In this document: positions 1 to 7,276 of the stretch, piece after piece
How the letters are laid out: each line of letters opens with the position of its first letter
Position numbering within the stretch: position 1 is the first letter of the stretch
Origin: Dissophora ornata
Lineage: Eukaryota; Mortierellomycota; Mortierellomycetes; Mortierellales; Mortierellaceae
Length of the DNA: 10,400 nt
Direction of reading: 5' to 3'
Assembly: GCA_025201705.1 (NCBI GenBank)
Contig: MU616821.1
Location: 28,939 to 39,338 of the forward strand
Program-made: the position numbers and the translations under genes
The notes under the pieces: generated by a model
Told to the model about the DNA's origin: nothing
What the model saw: the letters and a program-made list of their open reading frames with translations, nothing else
The model's database searches: none

Positions 1-420
1 TCGGAGGCACTCAAGACCAACACCACTTTGACCACTTTGAACTTGGGGGACAATTCGATTGGGAATGAAGGAGCTCTGGCACTCTCGGAGGCACTCAAGA
101 CTAACACCGCTTTGACAACCTTGCACTTGTGGAACAACTCGATCGGGAAGGAAGGAGGTCTGGAACTGTCGGAGGCACTCAAGACCAACACCGCTTTGGC
201 CACTTTAAACTTGCGGTACAACTCGATTGGGAATGAAGGAGCTCTAGCACTGTCGGAGGCACTCAAAGCCAACACTACCTTGACCACTTTGAACTTGCGG
301 AGCAACTCGATTTGGGAGGAAGGGGCTCTGGCACTGTCAGAGGCACTCAAGACCAACACCACTTTGACCACTTTGGACTTGAGGGGCAACTCGATTGAGA
401 AGGAAAGAACTCCAGCACAG
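1..420 (+). repeat. Five 84-bp tandem units encoding LRRs
   Basis: The period is exactly 84 bp, each unit beginning TCGGAGGCACTCAA or a one-to-two base variant at 1, 85, 169, 253 and 337. The similarity is at nucleotide level, including silent positions, which points to recent unit duplication or gene conversion and not only to protein-level constraint. Confidence 0.85.
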
Positions 421-462
421 ACTAACGTGTCCAAGGCCAGTGGATGTGACATTTTGACATAG
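1..462 (+). CDS. Leucine-rich-repeat (RNI-like) protein, C-terminal part, 5' truncated by window edge
   Basis: The frame is open from base 1 to a TAG at 460-462, giving 153 residues; the start lies left of the window. It is five consecutive 28-residue repeats (bases 1-84, 85-168, 169-252, 253-336, 337-420) of the form SEALKTNTxLTTLNLxxNSI followed by GNEGALAL. This is the ribonuclease-inhibitor/NLRC3-like LRR class: the LxxLxLxxN core forms the strand and turn, and the EGALALSEALK part forms the outer helix. Such domains form curved protein-binding solenoids. The fifth repeat loses the pattern after NSI (EKERTPAQ) and the protein ends with a short non-repeat tail of about 13 residues, so this is either a natural cap or a decayed end. 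No partner or pathway can be inferred; other domains may lie upstream. Confidence 0.85.
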   Translation, partial: SEALKTNTTLTTLNLGDNSIGNEGALALSEALKTNTALTTLHLWNNSIGKEGGLELSEALKTNTALATLNLRYNSIGNEGALALSEALKANTTLTTLNLRSNSIWEEGALALSEALKTNTTLTTLDLRGNSIEKERTPAQTNVSKASGCDILT

Positions 463-729
463 CAGCATACACATAAGACATGTCAGATCCTCGGCAAAAA
501 AACGTTTGGTTTGGTTTATGTGACATGTTGGCGCTGTATACCCTTCTCGACAGGAAACAGAATAGACCATGGTATGTTGCTCATGCATAAATAAAGTGCA
601 CCATCCCAGTAAGAGGAGTCTGCAACTCTCGGCCACTAAAATAAATATCATTCATTCTCCCCATACTCACGATGCTGTCAGTCAATGATCTATGATTGAT
701 CGGAATACTACAGATATCTAGCTATGCGT
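463..729 (+). other. 3' flank of the LRR gene, no gene seen
   Basis: AT-rich sequence without a credible ORF. It contains two AATAAA hexamers (590-595 and 640-645), good candidates for polyadenylation of the LRR transcript. A direct repeat of GACATGT flanked by ACATAA and TTATGT (about 471-530) is present; its meaning is unknown. Confidence 0.5.
590..645 (+). terminator. Candidate polyadenylation signals for the LRR gene
   Basis: AATAAA occurs at 590-595 and again at 640-645, about 130 and 180 nt after the TAG stop. The assignment rests on motif and position only. Confidence 0.4.
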
Positions 730-988
730 GGTAATAACCAGGAGTGAGAGCGACAAACAAGTAGCAGATGACAGTTACTCAACACAGTCCATCCCAATGA
801 CTCTGTCATTGATATCATCAACGACGAACCCCAATAGGAAAACTTGTTGCAGGCATCTTGACAATGAATTCAATCTTGAAACTCCAGAAACAGACCTCAC
901 TGCTGAATATCAAAATGATTTCCTACGCGCGATAGAGGACCATCTTGTACTACACTTCCTCCACTCTTCCGGCAACTTGGCTTGCTGA

Positions 989-1411
989 CGATGTAATTGG
1001 ATATACCCAGTCAACAATCCACACAGCAACACGCTAAACGCCAGCTTCAAAAGGAAACCGCTCCCGGATGACAATCACCCAGCACCACTTGTCTCGGAGA
1101 TTATGCATAAGCTCGGCGGACATGCCGTCTACTCTTCGGTTGACCTCAAATATGTATACCATTGCCTTCCCGCTAATAAAAACGAACTAACCTTTGTCTC
1201 CATCTGCATCATGACACTATCATTTTCTCCAGGATGCGAGGAGCGCGCTGGAGATGTTCAATGCGGAATCGAAAGGTTGAATGAAGCGAAGCTCATCATC
1301 AACAAGGAAAAATCGCATTTCTTCACAACACAGGTCGTGCTTCTAGGATTCGTCATTTATCTTCACGGCAAGCGAGTTGACCCTACAAAGCTTGTAAAAA
1401 TCAACAATTGA
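989..1411 (+). pseudogene. Reverse transcriptase fragment lacking the YxDD motif
   Basis: The frame is open from just after a TGA at 986-988 to a TGA at 1409-1411. It starts with a TLNA...DDNHPAPLVSEIM segment, followed by KLGGHAVYSSVDLKYVYH, the typical Ty3/gypsy RT finger/palm entry; the Asp of SVDLK (1142-1144) corresponds to the motif A catalytic residue. Later, ERLNEAKLIINKEKSHFF and VVLLGFVIYLHGKRVDPTK match the RT thumb region of that class. Between these blocks, where FxxD and YxDD should be, there is only a short unrelated stretch (about 1195-1260). The palm core therefore appears deleted and the polymerase cannot be active. There is no ATG in the expected place and no intact polyprotein. 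Confidence 0.75.
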
Positions 1412-1833
1412 GAATCTCCTACCACCGCTAATCATACTTGGGCACATTCAACTCGCTTAGGGAACACATCCCTTTATTTAGCACCCTTGGACAAATTGCG
1501 CAATCACAAAACACCATTGACGTTTAACAAAAGTGAAATTAGAGTCGTTCAATGCCGTTAAGAAACTGCTGGCTGTTGCGACCAGTGATATCACTGGTTG
1601 CGACACTCCTGCACTTCCTCGACTTCAATCTACCGTTCTATGTGACCACTGACGTGTCCAATGTAGGCGTGGGAGCTGTGCTCTATCAACAAATATGGGG
1701 CGAGAAGAAACATAAAATGGGCGAAGAGATACATTTCTTTTATGGCGCGCTCATTGCAGGACCGCAAACGTCGCACACTGCTACACTAAAAGAGCTTCTT
1801 GGAATTGTTTTCGCGCTCACAAAGTTCCACTGA
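1412..1833 (+). pseudogene. RT connection and RNase H fragment, frameshifted
   Basis: After the TGA at 1411 the same frame goes on with a connection-like segment containing APLDKLRNHK, up to a TAA near 1560. The adjacent frame then carries FNAVKKLLAV (from 1548), the usual next step, and the third frame carries DFNLPFYVTTDVSNVGVG, AVLYQQ and later TATLKELLGIVFALTKFH, ending in TGA at 1831-1833. TTDVSNVGVGAVL corresponds to TDAS-type RNase H motifs; its Asp (1651-1653) is retained. At least two frameshifts separate these blocks, so no protein of this arrangement could be made. The match comes from family motifs recalled from memory, with good order agreement. Confidence 0.7.
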
Positions 1834-2480
1834 TATCTTTGGGGTCGCCTTAAGATTTAGCACGACGAAAGAGTCTTCGTATTAGCCAGGACTAATTGCG
1901 CTTGCGTCCCAAATGAAGACGTTTTAGAGTCTTATGCCGACTGGATTAGATTGTTCGTATCCACCTTTTAACGATCCTATAAAGCACAAAAAGAGACGTT
2001 AACTCACCCTGACCGCATCTCGTCGGCCTGCTTGGCCTTAGTACAAATTATTGCGGCTGTGCTAGGGCCTGTAGTTCAACCCAACAAAAAAATGCAAGGG
2101 TGGTCTGAATACTTATCGAGTGATTGTTCTTCAGATGCTTCTCCCATAGTCATCCAACATGAAAAAGTCAATAGTAAATCGACGAGCCAAGGAGCGCTTT
2201 GATAATGGCTTCAGACTCCACGAGGTATCAATCTGACATAGACCTATTCGTTCGTAGATTGGCTATGTCATCCATTTCAAATAATGAGTCTTTGTCGGAG
2301 GTCACGTTAGATTACATGGTATGCAATAAAGCAACTCTATAAAATACAAAAGCAAGGACGACGAAGACTTACTGTGGCTCAGAGTGGCACATGTATGCAA
2401 TTCAGATGCCTCTTATTACATGTCTATGCTTCACAACCAGCATACACAGATATGCAGATCTGTGTACATTGTGGGCCGTA
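1834..2480 (+). pseudogene. RNase H tail, linker and possible integrase N-terminal edge
   Basis: The RNase H frame continues past the TGA as YLWGRLKI, a stop, then ERVFVLARTN and YADWIRLFVSTF, another stop, and a long stretch to about 2201. YLWGR and the following pattern resemble the end of Ty3/gypsy RNase H (yhYLwGr, W.d.L..f). Further right, a short frame from ATG 2205 ends at the TAA at 2340-2342, and another frame reads KYKSKDDEDLLWLRVAHV (about 2342-2395), which could be the start of an integrase zinc-binding region. That last assignment is weak because the opposite strand from 2531 leftward looks like the transposase relic. Confidence 0.4.
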
Positions 2481-3557
2481 AGCTTTTGACAAATTTATGA
2501 GTAGAATTCATACAGGCAATAGTTGTGTTATGATTCATGACCAGAAGAATACAGCATAGAAACACACATAAGAGGGTAAAGCTTTTAGTTTTTCGCCCAG
2601 TACTCGTGTGCATGACAATGCCAAGGTTGTTCCCACCATCGGCTGAAAGTCTGTGCACCAGGCGATCGTGAAACGCTCATTTTTGGATGGAGCAATGTCG
2701 CTCAGAAATAGTCGTCTCCCTCCTTTCGACTTGATATCGTCGATCCACATCACCACGCTCTGCGCTTTTCTGGGACATCGTCTCTCTCTTACGGTACAGA
2801 CCATGTCGAATATCCGCACATTTGATGAATAACCCAGGAGGGGGTTTCCCGCCACGTCTAAGCTTTCAAGATACAATGTAATAATGCGGATTGTCAAATC
2901 AAGATGAAGAAAAACCTTCGTTGTATATGACTATATGGCATGTGCATAGCCTTATCGTCTGCAGTTGCTTGTCGCTCGGACACAGCTTGTTCTTGATCGC
3001 TTTCCAATTATGACCCACTTGAATCTGTCTCCTTGCCCGTTCGAACTCGTTTGCCCAAAGAGGCGCTGCGATCACTGCTTTTTGGAGATTGATGTGGTTG
3101 TGTCATCGATGATACTCGACATCTACTTGGTCTTGGTCAACCAATTTTTTCATACGAATATCCACTTTGCATCCTGTACCTGCAGAGTGGCGCTTGAGGG
3201 TATCTGATGCTCATCTTCCCAATGCCTGCATACATGCTTAAGTGTCCAGTCGTAAGAACGATGTGGGCCTGGACCTTTTGCATCTTCGCCTTGCTCCAGG
3301 GAATAACTAGGATGTAACGAATCTGGTCTATTGTCGGTTTGAAGATAAAATGGCTCGGAATCTGTCTCTGAATAACCCATTGAAAAGCAATTCTCTCGCG
3401 ACCCCAGAACGACCAATATTCTACAGGTGAACCTCTTTTTGAAAGGGAGAGGTGAGTCAGGATTGCTTTGCAAAGGATGAGGTTCGACTGGCACCGTGGG
3501 ATCATAGTCGAGAGAGTAGTGAAGGACGTCCTTGAGTTTGAGGATTAAGGGTGACAT
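2431..3557 (-). pseudogene. Broken MULE-like (Mutator/SWIM-type) transposase
   Basis: Read on the minus strand, four pieces in changing frames fit the N-terminal half of a fungal MULE-like transposase. (1) 3557-3150 starts at the ATG at 3557-3555 (MSPLILKLKDV) and contains FKKRFTCRILVVLG. (2) 3153-2905 reads DVEYHR, a TGA (3105-3103), HNHI, then RARRQIQVGHNWKAIKNKL, like the HxH plus 'GxxWKxIKxxL' region of these proteins. (3) 2897-2535 contains VVMWIDDIKSKGG and ERFTIAWCTDFQ. (4) About 2560-2431 contains ACMNSTHK (2517-2494), the C-x-D-STHK catalytic block with Asn instead of Asp. The C-terminal half with the other DDE residues and the SWIM finger is absent. Motif recognition is from memory; no terminal inverted repeats or target duplications were found. 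Confidence 0.55.
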
Positions 3558-3872
3558 GGTTGTAGTGACGATCAAATTGATATTTCCGAGCCTCGTGGAG
3601 GGTGTGATAAACTATCAAGGAACCAAACAACGGTACACCTGCACAAGATCAGCGAAAGGGACCTTTGTTAAATACCATGACAACGTTGCAAAATAATTAA
3701 TTATTCCAATAACAGTGCCGTGGAGATGCTTGTTACTTGAACGGACACTGTTCCTGAATCAGGCGTGGAAAGCCTGGGATAAGCTTTTGTTGTATTTTTT
3801 AACTCAACCTTCATGTTGCCGTTCCCGGGGTTTTTTTGGTCACCAAAAATCCCTCCCTCTGTGTCTCTTCCC
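3558..3872. other. Intergenic region between the transposase relic and the membrane-protein gene
   Basis: No credible gene. It holds a perfect 14-bp AT palindrome AATAATTAATTATT (3692-3705) and an inverted repeat TTTTTGGT-C-ACCAAAAA (about 3834-3850) just before the CT-rich leader. It probably contains the promoter of the gene starting at 4084. Confidence 0.4.
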
Positions 3873-4083
3873 ATGGTCACCACATCTCCTCCCCATCTCA
3901 CGCCCCTTCCTTTTCCCTTTGCTCTTGTTCTGTGTTTTTTTTCACCGGCTACCAAAGGGTGCCAGTGCTGTGCAACAGTTTGAAGATGTGGCTTTTGAGG
4001 AACCGACTCAATTTTTAATGTGTGGAGGATAGGATTGAGGACGATTGCATCGCCTTTTTCTTCTGCCAATCATCTTGCCACCA
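3855..4083 (+). promoter_or_regulatory. CT-rich leader with three upstream ORFs
   Basis: A pyrimidine-rich stretch (about 3850-3950) like those around fungal transcription starts precedes the gene at 4084. Three ATG-initiated short ORFs follow: 3873-3983 (36 aa), 3986-4018 (10 aa) and 4018-4032 (4 aa). The second and third share TAATG, so one stop overlaps the next start. If the leader is not spliced, these could reduce or condition translation of the main ORF. A 5'-UTR intron removing them cannot be excluded. Confidence 0.4.
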
Positions 4084-5049
4084 ATGAACGGAACCAGGAC
4101 ATCTGCCCAAAAGACAATCAAGTTCTTCAGGAAGGCGCCGCTGATGGGGGTCGCTGCATTTGTCCTCTTGCTCCTCATGCTGGCCACACTCAGGCGACTT
4201 TCCATCAGCCTGAGGCAACAAAAGCATCCAACACATTCAACACATCCAACACAAATGCAAAAGCCTACTGTTTGGAAAAACTGTGAGCTTACCGGTGACC
4301 AGTGTTTCGTCAACCCTCAGTGCGACCCTACCGACAGCGACTGCATTGTCTACAGACTTGAGGCCAGGATCGCATTCATTACCTCGTACTTCAGACCCGA
4401 TAACCTAGTCCGTCGCTCAGAGATCGATATCTGCCTGGCTAGTGTCGTAGGTAACCCAGTCGTTGACGAGGTGCATGTCTTGCTGGAAGCCAAGGACCAA
4501 CCTCTACCCAGTTTCGCAGAGCATTCGACCAAAATTCACCAGACTGTTATCCCGAAACGACCCTTGATGGGAGATTTTATCCAGTACGCCTGCGACCACC
4601 TTAGAGGCCAACGAGTCATCTTTGCCAACTCAGACATTTACTATGATGCGACGCTTGAGTTTTTCAAGATGGTCTCGGATGCTCGGTTAAACAAGTCGTT
4701 CTATGCCGTCTCTCGGTGGTGGCTGTCTAGCACGGGAATGACTCCTCATCCTTATCCTCTCTCCGGAAGCTACGACACATTCGCCTTCAGCACTGACAGC
4801 GTTTGCAGGGATGCTACCAAACTCAAGGCATTGGTTTCAAACCTCAACTACACGTTAGGGGTCTTGGGCGCAGAGAACAGGCTATTGTACGAAGTCAGCC
4901 AACAATACCCGGATCTGCAATTTTATAACCCTGCCATGACGGTCAAAACGCTTCATATTCACAAGTCCCCAAATCGGTCGGAAGGTTGGGGAGATCGTGT
5001 CAATGAAGGTGGCAAATCGAAATCAATCGACCCACCCTTTGTGTTTTAG
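4084..5049 (+). CDS. Putative type II membrane glycosyltransferase-like protein
   Basis: 321 residues from ATG 4084 to TAG 5047-5049, uninterrupted. The open frame extends left only to a non-ATG codon, so this ATG is the first usable one. A short basic cytosolic tail (TRTSAQKTIKFFRKA) precedes one hydrophobic segment (about residues 19-36, rich in V, L, A), the layout of a Golgi or ER type II protein. A Cys-bearing stem (residues about 68-90) follows. The lumenal domain (about 96-310) contains IAFITSYFRPDN, ANSDIYYD (the NSDIYYD at 182-188 is a DxD-like candidate for metal and nucleotide-sugar binding), FYAVSRWW, GSYDTFAFS (228-236), GAENRLLYE and KTLHIHKS. This pattern belongs to a widespread GT-A-like family without a firm name that I know; donor and acceptor are unknown. 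No neighbour suggests a pathway. Confidence 0.8.
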   Translation: MNGTRTSAQKTIKFFRKAPLMGVAAFVLLLLMLATLRRLSISLRQQKHPTHSTHPTQMQKPTVWKNCELTGDQCFVNPQCDPTDSDCIVYRLEARIAFITSYFRPDNLVRRSEIDICLASVVGNPVVDEVHVLLEAKDQPLPSFAEHSTKIHQTVIPKRPLMGDFIQYACDHLRGQRVIFANSDIYYDATLEFFKMVSDARLNKSFYAVSRWWLSSTGMTPHPYPLSGSYDTFAFSTDSVCRDATKLKALVSNLNYTLGVLGAENRLLYEVSQQYPDLQFYNPAMTVKTLHIHKSPNRSEGWGDRVNEGGKSKSIDPPFVF

Positions 5050-5495
5050 TTTTAGTTTTAGTGGCAGGCAATGCATGCCTTGGAAGTTCTGAAAATCACC
5101 TCATTTAAACATGCAATAACCCATTCCCTTGTACATGCAGGCTGTGAAACGACCCGCGCTGTAATAGAGCTCCTCTCTCAACATTGGGGGTTCTAGATCA
5201 ACGCTTCCAGCGACGACTGGCAACAAGATTGTCTACTGTTTCATAGCCACCTCACCCCATTGCATATCCACCGTGCCTCCCCTACACTAACCACACCCCT
5301 CACGGTAGACCCACATACAAATGCCCCAATTCTCCTGTCCAATAAACGGCGTTCGTTCCTGCTTATCCCTAAGATCCATGTTTCCACCACTGTCTCTCTT
5401 GATCCTCTCTGTTACTATTGCACCACCGCCCAAGAGCACTTGATACCCGAGCATCCTTTATTTTTGACCGACAAGCCAATAACGCTTTTGCAAGA
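5050..5495 (+). other. 3' flank of the membrane-protein gene, no gene seen
   Basis: Immediately after the stop are three GTTTTA copies (5042-5059, the first containing the stop), then a short inverted repeat AGGCA-ATGCA-TGCCT (about 5067-5081). An AATAAA at 5341-5346 could serve as a poly(A) signal. The rest is C- and T-rich; one frame is open for about 80 codons (5260-5499) but starts without ATG and shows no recognisable motif. Confidence 0.45.
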
Positions 5496-5963
5496 ATGAC
5501 GACGCCTCCTCATATTCAAGTGCTGTTTGAGCATCCCCGGTAGAAGTGCGACGCTTACAAGCGCAAGGTGGAATCTGCTACAAGTGTGTCCGCATGTATT
5601 ATTCAAGGACATATTCAACAATCTTTTCCTCCAGGTTCTTAGGATCGGACATCACTATGAAAGTCGTCTTTCGAAAGACGTTATCATCAAACATGGAGGG
5701 CTACCTACGATTAAGGACGACATTTGGCTCCTGGCAGTCCTTGATGAAGCACAGTTTCTTGAACATGAATTCAAGGGCTACTTCCAGTCGATGTCTTCAT
5801 CGGACGAATCCCCGCGACCCCTGCTCTCAATCCTGCATGCGTTTCGAAAATTCGGTGAACATCAGCTTACATTGGTGACTTGTGGCATTGGCACAACATT
5901 AATACCCTTTACTGGGTTCAGAGCTCAGGTTCGGGTCTAAAGGGTTGCCCCAACACCTTCGAG
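5496..5963 (+). pseudogene. Broken copy of a DEAQ-type NTPase-like protein family
   Basis: Three blocks in order but different frames. Block 1 starts at ATG 5496 (MTTPPHIQVLFEHPR), hits TAG at 5541-5543, then continues AYKRKVESATSVSACIIQGH and QQSFPPGS to a TAG at 5640-5642. Block 2 (about 5635-5895) contains GGLPTIKDDIWLLAVLDEAQ, FQSMSSSDESPRPLLSILHA and LTLVTCGIG; the LLAVLDEAQ (DEAQ at 5743-5754) looks like a Walker B strand of a P-loop NTPase, and TLVTCGIG a following sensor-like strand. Block 3 (5898-5963) contains INTLYWVQSSGSGLKG. Block 3 ends in TTCGAG followed by GTAACT, a possible old 5' splice site. I recall similar large proteins in Mortierella-type genomes, some tied to Crinkler-like effectors, but that name is uncertain. 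No P-loop is visible here. Confidence 0.55.
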
Positions 5964-6062
5964 GTAACTAATTCTATTTGCGAATTTTTCTACATCCCAA
6001 ACAAACAAAATGCAGTCGAGTGAAATACAGTATAAAATAATCGCATGTATTTGAAAACTTAC

Positions 6063-6188
6063 TGCAATGAATCGACCTGCGACTCCAGGGCCTGTCGGCT
6101 TATTTTCATGCCTTGCGCCACCAATATAGCGCTTGACTTCCTCTCTGGGGAACCATGGTAGAGTGGACGCTGGCATGCTGTCGATCAT
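6063..6188 (-). CDS. Possible exon of an unrecognised minus-strand gene
   Basis: From ATG 6188-6186 the minus strand encodes 42 codons (MIDSMPASTLPWFPREEVKR and onward, through GVAGRFIA) ending exactly at a GCA followed by GTAAGT (plus 6062-6057), an ideal fungal 5' splice site, in phase 0. The composition is protein-like. An upstream in-frame TAA lies shortly before the ATG. The putative intron and any next exon would run into the antisense side of the relic at 5496-5963, which makes a complete gene unlikely; it may be an old exon fragment. I do not recognise the family. Confidence 0.25.
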
Positions 6189-6355
6189 CAAAACCTCATG
6201 GGAAAAATGTGATTATCAAAACCTGACAATGTCACATATCTCCAGGAATATCTTCCAGGCAACACAGAGTTGACGCTAATTTGCTCCGTACTCCATTCAC
6301 ATGCCATGCTAAATTTGCGCACCATTTGCTCTTTTGCGATCTTGCGCACGAAATT

Positions 6356-6381
6356 GGGTGTGCTTTAGGAAAAGCACACTC
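6356..6381. repeat. Strong perfect hairpin (9-11 bp stem, AGGA loop)
   Basis: GTGTGCTTT (6358-6366) is followed by AGGA and then AAAGCACAC (6371-6379), a perfect 9-bp stem; 6356-6357 with 6380-6381 adds one wobble and one GC pair. No associated gene could be assigned. Confidence 0.7.
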
Positions 6382-6784
6382 CTTTGCGTCGCCGCAGCAC
6401 GCATTTTACGTTCGCCATGGCGTTTCTAGAATTCTCGTGTGCCACAAGATGACAAAAAACGGTCTTGTATGCCAAAGAGTTCTCAAGCTGCCCGGTAAAA
6501 TTAGAAATAGGTTTTTTCCATGCAAACTCAATGCAAAATACCGAGGGACACCGCAGCCATTCCTCGCAAACTCATCAGCGACAGAAAACCATTTACAGCA
6601 TCGTATCTAGCGAAGATAGAGGCACCCAAACGCCATGAAAAATACTAAGGAGACTGCTCTATTTGTATAAAACTTGTTTGACGAGAATCCGTGGAAATAT
6701 GACTATTCTCTGCTTGATTTAAGTGGCGGTTGGCGTTTCTTGAAAGTATCCCTCGATTTGCTGCAGTCTTCCCACCCACGGGCT

Positions 6785-6847
6785 GCATCTTCCAATAGTG
6801 GGGTGGCATCGTCCAATAGTCGGGTAGAATCTTCCGATGGACGAAAT
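6785..6847. repeat. 21-bp tandem repeat, about three copies
   Basis: Units begin GCATCTTCCAATAG (6785), GCATCGTCCAATAG (6806) and GAATCTTCCGATGG (6827), at an exact 21-bp step with the third copy more diverged. A weaker related unit (CTGCAGTCTTCC) lies just upstream near 6761. In one plus frame it reads as 7-residue repeats (ASSNSGV-like), but no true ORF supports translation. Confidence 0.6.
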
Positions 6848-7069
6848 CACCGCTACGCGCATCGAATTTGAGTGAATTCGGCTGCGACTTTATTACAGCA
6901 GACGCCCTTTTGCTCTCGAGACCTGACAAGAGGTGGGGAAAGAAAAGTGAGAAGACGAGCCACAGGCTAGTAAAACAGTGAATATCTCGTTAATGAAGGG
7001 TGCAAAAACTATTCACAATAAGAATGACACACCTACCTCGAGTGTCTTCGCGAAACCCTCCAGACAATT

Positions 7070-7276
7070 CTACGTTCCTCTCGGATGGGCGGTTGCAGTT
7101 GAACCCAAAAGCTTTTGACAGATCTTCGACAGAGCATCGAACAACGCGCTATACTCCCTCAACTCATGAGTCTCCACAAACTTCTCAAAAAAGTTCTCAT
7201 AAGACTCTCCCACACTACTCAGCCTGGTGTCCAGCCTATCTTCGGTCATTGTGGGGTCGCTGGAATCCCACAACAT
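7070..7276 (-). CDS. Small unrecognised minus-strand ORF, possibly an exon
   Basis: ATG at 7276-7274, with an in-frame TGA directly upstream; 68 codons before the TAG near 7070. The product (containing MTEDRLDTRLSSVGESYENF, FVETHELREYSALFDALSKI and CQKLL) is charged, rich in Glu and Leu and helix-like, with the balance of a real soluble protein. It has no signal peptide or membrane segment. A plausible 5' splice site (CTCGAG followed by GTAGGT, around 7042-7035) lies only just beyond the stop, so a frameshift could have broken an older, longer exon. I do not recognise the family. Confidence 0.3.
   Translation of the reverse strand: MLWDSSDPTMTEDRLDTRLSSVGESYENFFEKFVETHELREYSALFDALSKICQKLLGSTATAHPRGT

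Larger units (their letters stand above)
730..2480 (+). mobile_element. Decayed Ty3/gypsy-type LTR retrotransposon (pol remnant)
   Basis: Protein fragments in the usual pol order lie on one strand: reverse transcriptase, RT-RNase H connection, RNase H, a linker, and possibly the start of integrase. They are split over all three frames and interrupted by stops. No LTR pair was found by eye, nor a clear gag. An opening segment reads VITRSES (from about 731), like the MVTTRSQ-type openings of some fungal polyproteins. Both outer boundaries are uncertain, and the right end overlaps the antisense transposase relic. This is a non-functional old copy. Confidence 0.7.
6192..7069. other. Non-coding stretch with hairpin and short tandem repeat
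   Basis: No convincing gene. A frame of about 110 codons (6281-6610) starts without ATG, is rich in His, Cys and Arg, and matches nothing I know. The stretch has clustered TTGCG words (6314-6390), a strong hairpin (6356-6381), a CGCCATGGCG palindrome (6412-6421 region) and a 21-bp tandem repeat (6785-6847). Confidence 0.5.

Noticed and set aside
3481..3500. GGTTCGACTGG resembling a tRNA T-arm
   Set aside because: No matching acceptor, D-arm or anticodon arm around it.
3692..3705. 14-bp AT palindrome AATAATTAATTATT
   Set aside because: Perfect, but pure AT; such palindromes occur by chance in AT-rich spacer, so only mentioned in the spacer entry.
4045..4083. Upstream extension of the membrane protein from a TTG
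   Set aside because: A non-ATG start is unlikely here, and ATG 4084 gives a normal basic tail before the membrane segment.
3701..4313. Several 73-122 codon frames on both strands over the leader and start of the membrane-protein gene
   Set aside because: They start at non-ATG codons or mirror the CT-rich leader and the true CDS; no motifs.
6281..6610. 109-codon plus-strand frame
   Set aside because: Starts with TTG, has odd composition (many His, Cys, Arg) and contains the hairpin and TTGCG words; no family resemblance.
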